A stretch of DNA of 64,000 nucleotides from Hofstenia miamia (lineage: Eukaryota; Xenacoelomorpha; Acoela), in the NCBI GenBank assembly GCA_004352715.1, contig SCFE01000117.1, positions 400,168 through 464,167 on the forward strand, in the 5' to 3' direction. The notes under the pieces were generated by a model. The model made no database searches. It was not told the origin of the DNA and saw only the letters and a program-made list of their open reading frames with translations. The position numbers and the translations under genes are program-made. Positions 1 to 12,326 of this stretch are shown piece after piece. The first letter of the stretch is position 1; each line of letters starts with the position of its first letter.

Positions 1-749
1 NNNNNNNNNNNNNNNNNNNNNNNNNNNNNNNNNNNNNNNNNNNNNNNNNNNNNNNNNNNNNNNNNNNNNNNNNNNNNNNNNNNNNNNNNNNNNNNNNNNN
101 NNNNNNNNNNNNNNNNNNNNNNNNNNNNNNNNNNNNNNNNNNNNNNNNNNNNNNNNNNNNNNNNNNNNNNNNNNNNNNNNNNNNNNNNNNNNNNNNNNNN
201 NNNNNNNNNNNNNNNNNNNNNNNNNNNNNNNNNNNNNNNNNNNNNNNNNNNNNNNNNNNNNNNNNNNNNNNNNNNNNNNNNNNNNNNNNNNNNNNNNNNN
301 NNNNNNNNNNNNNNNNNNNNNNNNNNNNNNNNNNNNNNNNNNNNNNNNNNNNNNNNNNNNNNNNNNNNNNNNNNNNNNNNNNNNNNNNNNNNNNNNNNNN
401 NNNNNNNNNNNNNNNNNNNNNNNNNNNNNNNNNNNNNNNNNNNNNNNNNNNNNNNNNNNNNNNNNNNNNNNNNNNNNNNNNNNNNNNNNNNNNNNNNNNN
501 NNNNNNNNNNNNNNNNNNNNNNNNNNNNNNNNNNNNNNNNNNNNNNNNNNNNNNNNNNNNNNNNNNNNNNNNNNNNNNNNNNNNNNNNNNNNNNNNNNNN
601 NNNNNNNNNNNNNNNNNNNNNNNNNNNNNNNNNNNNNNNNNNNNNNNNNNNNNNNNNNNNNNNNNNNNNNNNNNNNNNNNNNNNNNNNNNNNNNNNNNNN
701 NNNNNNNNNNNNNNNNNNNNNNNNNNNNNNNNNNNNNNNNNNNNNNNNN
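1..749. other. Assembly gap (N run)
   Basis: The window opens with 749 unknown bases. The sequence that resumes at 750 is already inside a LINE reading frame, so the gap hides the 5' part of that element. Confidence 0.99.
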
Positions 750-1121
750 ATAAAAATATCATGAGTCAATCCTTTATTAATACTGCAATTTATAACTGGA
801 ATATATTGCCAAAAGAAATGAAAATAATTGACAACCTTAAAAAATTCAAAAAAGAATTAAAATTATTATTTCTCAAACAAAAGTTTATATCAGGTAGATC
901 ATGGATAGGATTTAAATTTTATAATAACGATTATACAATAAATCGAAATTAGTAAGCTATCCGTAGTCAGTGTATTTTTTAGTCAGTGTTGTGTTATTTA
1001 TTTCATTTTTTTATTATTCATTTTTTTGTACGTAGTAGTTAATGACGCTATTCATTTGAAATATCAGTAAAATATTGTAAAAAAATTCAAATGAATATAG
1101 ATTATCTTATCTTATCTTATC
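750..1121 (+). mobile_element. LINE 3' end: RT C-terminus, 3' hairpin and (TTATC)4 tail
   Basis: This is the 3' end of a non-LTR retrotransposon truncated by the gap. The open frame from 761 to 952 encodes the extreme C-terminus of a reverse transcriptase ORF2, including SFINTAIYNWN, a lysine-rich stretch and GFKFYNNDYTINRN before the TAG stop. The same protein tail is encoded on the minus strand at 4504-5105, which shows a repeated family. The 3' UTR ends with an inverted repeat (1049-1060 with 1086-1097) and four TTATC units (1102-1121). Short tandem tails after a 3' stem-loop are known for L2/CR1-type LINEs such as eel UnaL2; placing this family in that group is inference. Nothing else is recognised between here and about 1790. 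Confidence 0.8.
1049..1097 (+). repeat. 3' terminal stem-loop of the LINE family, copy 1
   Basis: TATTCATTTGAA at 1049-1060 is exactly complementary to TTCAAATGAATA at 1086-1097. The 25-nt loop contains TATCAGT. The stem is followed directly by the TTATC tail. The second copy (4363-4410) keeps the pairing with different bases. Confidence 0.8.
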
Positions 1122-1794
1122 TTTGTTTGTAGTGTCTTTTCTTTCTTGACCTTCATGATCATTACAATTTTCCTGTTGCGGATATTTAAACATCTTTTGT
1201 AAAGGTTATTCCCTGATATATTTAACTTATATTTTCAATTTGATTTATTTTATATTTTATGAGTTTAAGATCTTTTCTATATTATTACTACAACCCATTT
1301 GATAAGAATATTCAATTTGAAATATTCCACTATTATTGAATCCCATTTCTATAATGGAAAAATAAAATATTTTTTTCCAAAGAATTTTTGATAAAAAATC
1401 TATCTTTAAAATAGTTGTGACTATATTCTTTATTTTTATATCTGTCACGCTTTCTTTTGCAAAGATCATTAAGTATTGAGAAATAATCTCTTCCATTACA
1501 ACTTTAATGTATAAACTAAATTCAATGTTATCTTCATAATACACCAGAACTTTCTTAATACTGTGAGCTGTTGTACATATTGTCCGCAATTACTGTAGAT
1601 GATTGGGGAGGGGAGATCCCTAAAGTAATAAAATGTTAGAAGAAAAAAGAAATGTCTATATTTAGAGTTCATTTGTAAAATATAAAATACTGTTTACAAC
1701 TATAAATAACGTCAAAAAACTACAAGAGTACAAAAACAAATACAAACGCACACAAATTAATATTTACAAAGACAATTATAACTAATGGCCTGGA

Positions 1795-2105
1795 TTATGG
1801 CGAATTTATATGCAGTCAATTGAATAGTCAGTACTATAAAATTTAAACCTCGCCATTTGTATTAAAGTCTTTCCTTTGTATAACTATGGAAGTGTATATT
1901 TATTCTGTCTTTGAATACTTATTTTATTGATTTGTTTTATAGATTTGGGTATATTATTCCATGTATTTATTGATGTATTGAGAAATGAATTTTTCATTAT
2001 TTTCTTGTTATATTTAAGAGGTTTATTTTTTAGTGTTCTTAAATTTTTGTTTAAACGATATTTTGGAGGATAAAACATTAGATTTGTTATAGGGAGCAAT
2101 ATTAT
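1795..2105 (-). mobile_element. LINE C-terminal fragment
   Basis: The minus-strand frame at 1884-2099 contains KKIMKNSFLNTSINTWNN, the C-terminal signature shared with the copies at 2320-2748 and 7494-7724. Past a frame break, the minus strand at about 1807-1857 still encodes ARFKFYSTDYSIDCI and a stop, matching the GFKFYNNDYTINRN end of the 750 copy. It is therefore a frameshifted, inactive copy of a related family. No TTATC tail is seen, so the 3' end is lost or divergent. Confidence 0.65.
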
Positions 2106-2319
2106 TAAATATTTTAAAGAAAGTAGTTAACACATTTTTATAAATTATAACAACATCAACATATATTTAAGTTCTCATGTACATATACATGTATTAAGTT
2201 TACAAACTTATTAAGAACATAAATAATTCAACTTTTTTCATATGAGCTTAGTTATGTCAGTAAATGTTTGTTTCTTGGTTACGTTTACAAATTACATATA
2301 ATTTAAAAAATATTTTTAC

Positions 2320-2990
2320 TTATTGTTCTTGAGTTGCACATCTTATTCTATAATTAGTCAGATAATTGATATTTTGTTGTGTAATCATGTTTTTCAACTT
2401 CTTCTTAAATATTGTAAAATTTTTTTCACTTCTTGTACTGTAATCCAGTTTGTTCCATAGTGATATTGAATAATTTAGGAATCCGTTCTTCATTACTTTT
2501 CTATTATACTTAGTTTTACCAAATGTAATTGTTCTTTGATTTAAATGATTAGAAATGTTCGATTTTCTTTTCCAAAATATCGATAAACATCTAATATTTT
2601 GAAGAGCTTCTAATGATCTTAGATGATATTTACACATTATTTCTTTTTTATTTTTGTTGCTAATTATGTTTATTCCCCATTTAAATACTTTCTCTAATTT
2701 CGATTTTGCCTTTTTATTTAAGTTCGTTAATAAACAAGATGAGTACAAGAAATGGGATAAAACAAGTGATTTAGAAATGTTTTTATTTTTTTTATTTCTT
2801 CATTCTTGTTATGTAAATAATTAACTGCTATTTTTATAGCCCAATTTATTTGTAAATTGATTTTATTCAAAAGTTGTTGATTTATGTCAGTATATAGTAT
2901 GTTTCCATAATTAAAGTGACTTAGTATTAATGTGTGAATTAATTGAATCTTTGCTTCGGTTGGAAGTTGTTGCCCAATATGTGCCAGTAT
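2320..2990 (-). mobile_element. LINE reverse transcriptase C-terminal domain, frameshifted
   Basis: The minus-strand frame at 2320-2748 encodes 142 residues with the helical post-palm region (FKWGINIISNKNKKEIM) and the FLNYSISLWNKLD tail. Upstream on the same strand (about 2790-2980) a second frame reads LILSHFNYGNILYTDIN and INLQINWAIKIAVNYL, the normal continuation of a CR1/Jockey-like thumb region. The two frames are split by an A-rich tract near 2790, so the copy is dead. The 5' part of the element is absent. Confidence 0.7.
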
Positions 2991-3777
2991 TACAAGAATG
3001 GTCTAAATTATAAACAAAAACTCCGAAACCTAATTTTTTAAAGCATTTCTAGAAAAGATTCCCTTAAAGGTATTTGCATTCTCTGTAGGTGAATTTGATT
3101 CACCCTTAAAATTTATTACTGTTATAAATTTCAAAATACCATAATTTGAAAGGGGATTACTGAAAAAGGAAATAAAATTTAAACTTACTACTTCTTTTTA
3201 CTCGCATTACTTTCCATTTTGACAATGGATGTTCAATTTTCATAACATTTACTTTAAGTGCATTTATGCATCGCACTGCCTTGCTAATAAACCACACGCT
3301 AATTAATCGACCTCAGATGTCACTGCCACACTCTACCTAATTCAATATTTAAGGAACTTTTCTACATTAACCATGTTGTGTAAATTATTTTATATTTGTT
3401 TGCAAACGCCCAGGCTAAGAAAAAATTACAATTGCCCTAACTTCCAAATAATGTTCACTTCCAAAATTTATCTATTTGCCGTTATTTATCTCATGGCTAC
3501 CTTTAACACCATTGAAACTAATTTACTTTTGCCATCGCCTTTCTATCTTCATGTTTATAATTGTTCTATTCACAGTAAAAGTAGTGGATTCTTTATTTCA
3601 ATCAATCACATTTTTTGTACATTATCAGTGTGTATATGCTGTGGCATTCTTTTCAGAGGGTTAATGTATTCCTTCCTGACAAAACAGTTGTGTATTGAAT
3701 TCTTGACTCCACTCATCTCAAATGTAAATGAACTTATTCCTTCATATTATGAGCTACATGAGATTAAGGTATCATGG
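2991..3777. other. Unassigned stretch with a 138-codon open frame
   Basis: A plus-strand frame runs from ATG 3373 to 3789 (138 codons). Its product is rich in hydrophobic and cysteine residues and has no motif I recognise. It lies between LINE fragments and overlaps the minus-strand LINE at its 3' end. It could be chance in LINE-derived sequence; no function is proposed. Confidence 0.3.
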
Positions 3778-4325
3778 TTACATCATTAGTATCGTACGTC
3801 CAACAGATATAAATGTATTGTGTAATCCAAGACTTCCTTTAGAAATTGGCAAATATGCCTGTAGTCTTTGTGACGCAGAAACAGCTGAACGTGTTATACT
3901 TTCTAGAGACTGATGAACGGCTGAATCAAATTCTTCCAGTGCTGCTGTAACAGTTGCGGATTTGAAGTTCTTAAACAAAACGATATCTTAGGTAGTGAAG
4001 CACAGCTCCTTAACAGATGCAATTCTAACTGTGGGTCTTCAAGTAATTTTATTTCATTCATAATTTCAATGGACTTAGAAACAGGTTTCGAAAAGAACTC
4101 TTGGATAAATTTTGGAGACTTGGAGATAGGAGCTCCAAGAGCGATAAGAACATCTTTTCCTCTATTGATTATTTTGGGCAAAGCACTGAAATCTCAATTA
4201 GGATTAGGCGACCAAACTTCACATTTAGTTAAACTAATTTCCAAGCCTACTTTCTTTATAGTGAACACCACAAACTCAAATACTTTACACAAAGATTGAA
4301 CTTCGCCCAAACAGAGAACCATCAT
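3778..4325 (-). mobile_element. LINE ORF2 C-terminal fragment of a second family
   Basis: Two adjacent minus-strand frames (3903-4181 and 3778-3978, overlapping by a frameshift near 3950) encode LLRSCASLPKISFCLRT followed by EEFDSAVHQSLESI and LPISKGSLGLHN. This layout, a leucine-rich RSC..LPK..LRT block followed by a LP...GGLGL-like block, is the C-terminal part of reverse transcriptase proteins common in invertebrate LINEs. The 5' side stops at the (GATAA)4 end of the neighbouring LINE at 4334, so that element probably inserted into this one. Confidence 0.65.
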
Positions 4326-4362
4326 CTAAATATGATAAGATAAGATAAGATAAGAGAATCTT

Positions 4363-4410
4363 TATTCAAATAAATGTTAACAATTAAATAACTGATAATT
4401 TATTTGAATA
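4363..4410 (-). repeat. 3' terminal stem-loop of the LINE family, copy 2
   Basis: In element sense the arms are TATTCAAATAAA and TTTATTTGAATA, perfectly complementary over 12 bp, with a 24-nt loop that again starts with TTATCAGT. Three stem pairs differ from copy 1 and all three are compensated. Confidence 0.8.
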
Positions 4411-4499
4411 GCGTCATTAAATTCACAAAAACACATATATACAATTCACATAAATTACAAAAGAAATCTTGCAGGCTATGGATAAATTACTATAGTACT

Positions 4500-4876
4500 A
4501 TTTTAATAACGAGTTATAGTATAGTCATTGTTATAAAATTTGTATCCTAGCCATGATTTTCCAGAAATATATTTTTGCTTAAGGAAGATTTTTAAATGCT
4601 TTTTAAAAGGTTTCAATTTTTCAATATTTTTAATTTCTTTAGGTAGCGAATTCCAGGTTCGAATGGCGACATTAATGAAGGATTTCTNATTTTAATAACG
4701 AGTTATAGTATAGTTATTGTTATAAAATTTGTATCCTAGCCATGATTTTCCAGAAATATATTTTTGCTTAAGGAAGATTTTTAAATGCTTTTTAAAAGGT
4801 TTCAATTTTTCAATATTTTTAATTTCTTTAGGTAGCGAATTCCAGGTTCGAATGGCGACATTAATGAAGGATTTCT
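4500..4876. repeat. 188-bp direct duplication flanking a single N
   Basis: Bases 4500-4687 and 4689-4876 are the same except for one C/T difference. The single N at 4688 sits exactly at the joint, which suggests overlapping contig ends that were not merged rather than a biological tandem repeat. Confidence 0.85.
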
Positions 4877-5334
4877 TTAAAACGTTCTTCTTATACTTAA
4901 CGCATGTAAAAAGCTTTGATCTTGAATTCTGTTTATGAATAAATCCCGGTATTTTAATCGTATTATAAGGTGGTAGGTTTCTGATTAGTTTGAAGAATGT
5001 AAGAAGGGTATTTAACATAACTAGTTGTTTTGGAAAAAGAATTGACCTAGAAATGTACTGTTTGGTTTGCGATGAGTTTTTCGTTGTGCAATACATTGAA
5101 TCCAAACATCAACTTTCAATAAATGCAAAATATAGGGTTGCTCATTATTCTAGAAGAGTCTATTTTAATAAAAATAGAGAAAATGAAGAGGAATGTTTGT
5201 AGGTGTCTGTAATTTTAGCAATAATTGTTAGAAACAATCGTAAATACAAAAATAAATGATCACTATTTCGTGTTAGCAATTGATTTTGGATTTTCTTAAT
5301 AAAGGCGTACAATAACGCAATTTTATTGTGTATA

Positions 5335-5790
5335 AATCTATAAAAAAATTGAAAAAACCATATAGATTCTGCTGAATAAAGCTCAAGATCGAATGCAGAA
5401 ATTATCATTGGGGCATGAATATGAATGTAGAAACTCTAAATTTGAGCGGTTAAATTAATTCAGTTATTAACGAAGCAAGCCTGAGAATTTTTAAGTTAAA
5501 TAGAATAAACTATGCGGCGCAAAATATGTTTCATTTACTCCACAATAATACTATGAATGTAAAGGTCAATAATTTCCAAGCATCTTTCTCTCATGTCTAT
5601 CTGATATCACGAGTCATTTAAAATTAACCCCTCTTATCCTCTACCGTTACCCCATAGGATAGTTGATTTCCATATTTTTCATGTATCTGCTATGGAAATC
5701 CAATTGACTGCAAAAAACAATAAACATATAGACTGAACAAATATCTTCAAACTAATTTGAGTAAGTCACCGCTGCCCATTCAAAGCATGC
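5335..5790 (+). mobile_element. Decayed LINE RT C-terminal fragment
   Basis: The plus strand at about 5371-5455 encodes LLNKAQDRMQKLSLG, a typical start of the LINE post-palm helix (LLNKAQNR...ILG). After an early stop the next frame reads INEASLRIFKLNRINYAAQN. Further downstream only scattered matches remain, ending with LNKYLQTNLSKSPLP near 5770. It carries several stops and frameshifts and has no full-length counterpart here. Confidence 0.5.
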
Positions 5791-5929
5791 AAAATAAGCT
5801 GAAGAAAATTTTTCTATTCCGAAATTAATTTAGAAATATATTATTATACTGATGGAAACTCTGAAAACTAAATAATAAGTGCATTACTTCTCGTATTATA
5901 AATAAATAAATGATAAAAAGGAAAGAAAA

Positions 5930-6980
5930 AAATTACAAAATAAAAGTAACTCTAAATTGGTGATGGTAAAGATTTGTAAGTCATGAATCGACGGGCAACC
6001 CTCTTAGTTTCTCCGCATAGTTAGTGTCCTTAGTGATTAGGATTTGATGCAAAGGATGTTACGGATTTTCTACAATTTTCGCTCCGAAAGAAATAAACTC
6101 GTTTTGAATTGTGGTAATAACAACATTAAGTGTCCACTGTTTGGGTAAATTCAACATCCTTGAAATGTGTTTCAGAGATCTTTCAACCTGTCTTTCTGCT
6201 TTTGGTTTATATGATAAATCCAAGCAACCGAAGCGTACGTAAAATGAGACAGAACATAGGTTTTAAATGTGTATTTGCGAGCTCCTGTGTTCAGAAATCT
6301 AGCAACATATGCCATTGTGTTAGAGACGAAGTAAATTTTCTTCAGCAAGTCAGACACATGCTTACTAAAGGAAAGTTCATGTTCAATTCCACATTTTAAG
6401 AGCTTTAGATTTTTTATAGATTTGTTTCTAAAGACGATTTCTTTGGCTTTGACGTGGTTGATATTGAGATTATTGTAATCAAATTGGTAAGTTAAGTTAT
6501 TCAAGATACCGATCAATACGTCCTGTTCATCAGAGGAACTACCATCCGATGCTAAAACCTTCTGTTTCCAATCCGAAAGATAGGTGGATAGCCAGAACCC
6601 AAACCATTTATCATCTGATGATAGGTTATCCATAAATATTCTGTTCAGTGCGTTTGGTAACACAATGTTGAAGGCTGAGCAGAAATCCAAAAAAACTACC
6701 CTGACCACTGATGTGTGGCGGCCATCCAGATGAGAGGCGATGCTATTTCGTAGCACAGCTATAGCGCCAGTAGTAGATAAGCCAGCCTGATATGCAAATT
6801 AATATCCATCTGAAGAGTTTCGAAAAGTCTCTAGAGGCATGGATGGAATAATTTTTTCACAACAGCGATCTGGTATAGGTGTAAGGCAAACTGGGCAAAA
6901 ATTCTTGTCAACCTTAGTCCCAATCTGAGGATTTTTGATAATAGGTGCGACATTTGCCTTCTTACACTCTGCATTGGTTG
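5930..6980 (-). mobile_element. LINE reverse transcriptase, internally deleted
   Basis: On the minus strand the frame at 6172-6756 begins with QAGLSTTGAIAVLRNS (partly before the ATG) and VVFLDFCSAFNIV, the first catalytic block of a non-LTR RT, where F-x-D is kept. It then jumps to the thumb (IEHELSFSKHVSDLLKK, YKTYVLSHFTYAS-like). The YADD box region is missing, so this is a deletion derivative. Upstream at about 6850 IPDRCCEKIIPS resembles the RT finger block, and downstream at about 6000 TNYAEKLRGLP resembles the C-terminal end. Non-functional. Confidence 0.65.
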
Positions 6981-7109
6981 TACACCTTAGAAATAATATC
7001 GTTAAAAATCACTGAGTAGATATAGCTTAACTCACGGTTGCACATTTTAAAAAACCACGCAGGCAATAAACTGTAGAAAAACACTACAAATATAATATTC
7101 CGCCCTTGG

Positions 7110-7735
7110 GCTATGGCGTTTTAATTTCTGTTAGTTGAATAATGCTGATTGTAAAATTTGAACCTCGCCATTTCAATTAAGTTAATTATATCTTTTGACA
7201 AATTTTTAAATGTCTTCAATTTATTCAGTTGCTTTATTTCTCTAAGTAAGTATTCCAAATCTTTATGTGTTAATGAATGAATTTCACATTATTCTCTTTT
7301 TGCAAATACTTCGAGTGTGTCTGTTTACTGTTTAAGTGTGAAATTTTAGAGAAATGAGGGAACTTTACCTCATCGCAAGGTTCAATGTTGTTTAATATCC
7401 TATACAATGTTGTTAATGCATACATTTACATAAATTGAGCATTTAGGACTTAAGAAGCGTTTAAACAAATTTTTAGATTTCTTTATTAATTATTTATTGT
7501 TTTATAGATTTAGTTAAATTATTTCTTATATTTATGGATGTGTTGAGAAATGAATTTTTCATTATTTTCTTTTTATATTTCAGAAGCTTAATGTTTAGTG
7601 TTCTATGATTATGTCTATGTAATATTTTGGAGGATAGAAAATTGGATTTGTAGTATAGAATAATATTACTAAATATTTTAAAAAGAATGTTAATATACAA
7701 TTGAAAAAGTACTCCATTTTTCATTGGCGAAATTT
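7110..7735 (-). mobile_element. LINE C-terminal fragment
   Basis: Frame 7494-7724 on the minus strand contains KKIMKNSFLNTSINIRNN, nearly the same as the copy at 1884-2099. A later frame at about 7130-7180 encodes MARFKFYNQHYSTNRN and a stop, the family's C-terminal end. The two are separated by frameshifts. Just beyond its 5' side, 7743-7765 reads ATAGATTATTTTATCTTATC, which looks like the 3' tail of a plus-strand copy of the 750 family. Confidence 0.6.
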
Positions 7736-7769
7736 TCTAAATATAGATTATTTTATCTTATCAAATCTC

Positions 7770-10700
7770 ATGTAAAATAGAAGTATTTGATAAGGTCTTC
7801 AGCTATATAATATAAGAATCAAATAATATTCCTTCACTGTAATCTACAATCCTGAAATGTTGCTACATCCATATTTATCCGATATATTCCTAATAATCAC
7901 TTCTCCAATTTTTTAAATTATTTATTAGAAATATCTCCCACATTTGGAATAACCAAAATCAGGGCAAGTGATTCTGAAGACAGTAAACTCTGAAATGTTT
8001 TACAATTTTATTTTTTAATTTCATCATGAATTAGACTGGTGACACTAATGAAGTTGCTATTTCAGCGTATTGGGAAACCAACAGATCTGTAATAACCACA
8101 CACCGAGCATTTTATAGAATTTTGCGATCGGTTGAAAAGGATCTGTTTCAGAAGAGAAAACGATTTCGTTTTGGATTTCTAACATGCATTGTAGTATCCA
8201 GATGGAAAAGAAACTCCCCTGAAATGATACATAAAAATCGTGCAAAATTTCAAGTAGCAGCTACATCAATGTATTGAAGCAACAGCCGCATTTTGTTTAA
8301 TATAATTTTTGAAGCCCGATAAAGCAAAATACACAGAATAGGTATTTTTCTCAAGATAGTCATTTTTATTTTTCTGCATTCATTCAAAAATCGGGGATAT
8401 TTCTGCCTTATTCTGTGCTTTTAAGTTATGCAGAATTTCGAGTACCTCAACTTTCCAAATTGAAACTAAATAATATTTGAACAGATAACGAAACTGAATT
8501 TATATTTGAAACTGAAGCGAGCCTTAGAATCCACTCTTAGCAAATTTATTGAAAATTTCATGGACTATACAAAAATCAATAAATATTCAAATAATAAACA
8601 TTTTGTAAAGTTCCGACTTAATCCAAACTCATATCTACACATAGAAATGGAATTTGGTCAATAATTGACAAAATCCAAAGGAACTTAATAAATAATTTTT
8701 TTCCAAATCAATCTCAAGCCATTGCCAAAATAATATATTTGAACCCAAACCATCACATAAATACTTGTAGAAAACATCATTGGTTCAAAATTACCCATCA
8801 GCCTTTCATTAAATGTATACTAATAATAATACATTTGTAATTATTTGAATTAACATATGTCTAGCATTTTCTAAAAGAGTGCCGCAGCTTCGAAATTGAA
8901 ATAAATTATGCAACTCTGAATGACCAATGGCTACGAAACCTACTATTGAAAAAAGATTTTGAGTCAACCCAAATCTCAATCTGACTCAGCCCATGGACAG
9001 AATAGTTCAGGTCAACCCGATTGGTCAGACTAAAACCAGGCACTTTAAAATAAACGAAAATCGATTTGAATGAAACTGTATTTTGCCGTAATTTTAACAA
9101 ATTAGTGATGGAATTAAATACGACTGTTGCCTACGTTACCATTCTGATTGTAGTTTTTCAACGGTCTGCGAAGTAATTAATAACATGCAATTAAAGACAA
9201 AATTGTTTTGACAAAGTTTTTAATTAATTTACAAATCACATATAAATGTATATCGCTCGTTACAATACTTGGAAGGTTTTAGTTGGTTATTAATTTTCAA
9301 AGTGTTTCCTCCAATCAAATTTACAAGAATAAATAGTCTCGATTCATTAAGTTACGACATCACACATCTGAAGCGTAAGTTTTTGTCAAACTGAAAAATA
9401 TGCAAATCACACTAATAGTGATACATGCTAATTATGTAGTGAAAACTATTGCTTACACTGCAGGGTTTAAATAGACAATCATCATCATGCCTTTGTTTAC
9501 TAAGAGCGTATTAAAAACACAATTTTGTTATTCGGTTCAGTGTTCTTTACTGAAAAAAAATTTTTAGCAAAATTTTGAATCTATGTTTGAGGGATATTTT
9601 AAATGTAAACATGGATGATTTGCGCAAAAGACTTTGAACTGCAAACAGTATTTAGGCAGAGTTAACTTTTATAGGTCAAATTTGCATTCATTATTAAGGG
9701 GAAGAGCAATTGATTACCTCAAGTTTAAACCAAACTCATTAAAAAACAGCAAAAACTCAGTATTTTTAACAAATTTCGAAAAGCCCGAGATTTATTCATG
9801 ATCTTGCCTGTAACAACACCGTCAACTTTATTTCTAGATATATTGTATTTCGTTAGTGGGATTAATGTATTTATTTGTTTATATATAAATGCCTTTAAAT
9901 GTTGTTTGCCTTAATAATATGTTAAAGCAACTTTAACTTTGTATTGGTATGTAAAAAGGAGAATTAATACAGAAAAATCAATTTCGATAAAATATATAAA
10001 TTGTATAAATATCGATTTCTTGTTAATTTAAAAGTATACCATAATGAATGAGAATTATTAGTTGATCAATAGGAAATTATCAAATTGCCTTTAAAAAACT
10101 ACATTTTGCAATTGCTTAGTTACATAATTACATTTGCATAACGAGATAGATAGGCGATTTAATTTGCAATGCTTAGATTTTCTTTCTTTTCATAGATTTT
10201 ATTTTTGTAAGTTAGCATTGTTCGTTTAGTGGTATTAGTATAAATGAACAATAGAAAACAATTGAGGAAAAATATTTACAATTGAAATTCTAAGTTTTAA
10301 AAGATTGCTACCAATACAATAATCCATGTAGCAGTCTACAGTAACTGTGAAAAAAATTGAAAAATTCATCCACAAATATATTTCCTCCATGGAATATTCA
10401 AGTTAAAGCATGTTAACTTTGAAGATCAATATTTATTCCGCACTTTTATAATTTTATGAGAAGGACTTTCAAATTGCCAAATGAAAATCAAATTTTCACT
10501 CTCATATACACAACTACTGTTTATTGAAAAGCCAATCGATAAAATCTGTTAATTAATTAAATCTGATGTAACTTACGTATTTAACACTGATCAAGATGAA
10601 TTCGTATTTTTACTATTGTTTCTATAGTTAATACCTAAACCGCACAAATTTTAAGTGAATAAAACTTCTACCCAAAATATATGCTTTTCGAAATAACACC

Positions 10701-11990
10701 AATTAAGGAATGAGTCCGGACATATGTGATAGTTAGTTACAGAGTGAAAACGGATTTTAATTATTTTTGTATTTATATACGAATTTTGCAGTTTTTATTG
10801 ACACTTTTATGTTAAAACATTTTGAGCGTACATGTATTACACTTAGAGCAATCTTTCTTTTATCGTGTCGTGTTACGGGTGACGACGGATTGTGAGTAAA
10901 AAACAGTGGTCTGTTTCCAACCTGGTTAGGTATAGCAGAAATTCAATTCAATTGCAAAGTGTTTCAGGATTATAATTTACGTTTCTTGGATAATGTAATT
11001 CAATTTTGTAACACTCGGTGAATGCACTCAGTTTCTTCGATGAATGACATGCAAAATTGAGAGTGACATCCATTTTGTCAATTTGTTTCTAAGTTTTAAC
11101 AAACATTAACTTCAAAGTTTGTCGTTCATCAATGACATTAAGTTTTACAACTTGATACAAGTTACAAAGTCTTAGAAAATTAATTGGGGAAGCAAATAAC
11201 TTTCGATTTATTTAAAGTAGCAATTCCTTTTAGCATACGCTCTACTGATACTTAATTAATAACGTTTTACAAGGTAGGTAATAACTACAATAAACTAGCG
11301 ATGCAATTTGCTTAATATTTACGCTGTACTCTGCAATTAACAATTTCTGCAACAAATAGTCTTCGAATACTTATTTAAACTCGTCAAATATTGTCGCAAG
11401 TCACGTTTATAACTAACACATGCTTAATTTAAGAATCATCTTTAGTTTTTCTTATATCACACTTAAAGCTAAGCAGCCTACCTTCGTCATTTATTGCACA
11501 TATTAAGTTATTGACAAACGGTTTGTACATTTTGTTATTCAAATTACAAACTAGCAAATAAAGAACTATAAATAAATATTCTAATTTTAATCCAAATTAT
11601 GAAGATTAGATTTTATATTTCACATTAGTTTAGCCTACAGCATCGCTACACTTTTGGACATGGGTTCTAATTAGCCATGAAGGAAATAGGGTTAAAATGC
11701 TGATTTTCTGCTTACCGAAAATTCATTTCCGGGTGAAGGCAAACTAGTCTAATGCTAAATTTGATTGGAATCTTAAAATTCCTCACAATTACAATATCTC
11801 GATCTTAGAGTTTTAAATAATTGAATTATTTATTATTATTTGTTATTACTACAGAATGAAATCACACTATGCTAAATAGAAATCAATGAATGCTGAAATG
11901 TATCAACCTTCTAACGTTAATCGAAAAAAATAACACTAACGAAAATTGGCGTCGTGATGACCCCACGATTTATTTCCTATTATATAAGTA
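7770..11990. other. No gene recognised
   Basis: About 4.2 kb of AT-rich DNA. Short frames (for example 8057-8245 and 8906-9100, minus strand) have no recognisable motif and biased composition. No RNA gene or complete transposon is seen. Confidence 0.6.
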
Positions 11991-12291
11991 TATATATATA
12001 NNNNNNNNNNNNNNNNNNNNNNNNNNNNNNNNNNNNNNNNNNNNNNNNNNNNNNNNNNNNNNNNNNNNNNNNNNNNNNNNNNNNNNNNNNNNNNNNNNNN
12101 NNNNNNNNNNNNNNNNNNNNNNNNNNNNNNNNNNNNNNNNNNNNNNNNNNNNNNNNNNNNNNNNNNNNNNNNNNNNNNNNNNNNNNNNNNNNNNNNNNNN
12201 NNNNNNNNNNNNNNNNNNNNNNNNNNNNNNNNNNNNNNNNNNNNNNNNNNNNNNNNNNNNNNNNNNNNNNNNNNNNNNNNNNNNNNNNNNN

Positions 12292-12322
<31 letters not shown>
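11985..12322. repeat. (TA)n microsatellite with assembly gap
   Basis: A run of 291 N (12001-12291) is bordered by TA repeats on both sides. The gap is probably an unresolved TA microsatellite. Open frames drawn across it are artefacts. Confidence 0.9.

Positions 12323-12326
<4 letters not shown>

Larger units (their letters stand above)
4334..5115 (-). mobile_element. LINE 3' end, same family as the 750 copy, with assembly duplication
   Basis: Minus-strand frame 4692-5105 encodes 137 residues ending in KKSFINVAIRTWNSLPKEIK, a lysine-rich region and YKFYNNNYTITRY. This is the RT tail found at 761-952. The 3' UTR follows toward lower coordinates: conserved TTAATGACGC, the paired arms 4399-4410 and 4363-4374, and four TTATC units (read as GATAA at 4334-4353). 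A 188-bp block, 4500-4687, is repeated as 4689-4876 around the single N at 4688, with one mismatch. The true copy probably has it once. Confidence 0.8.
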
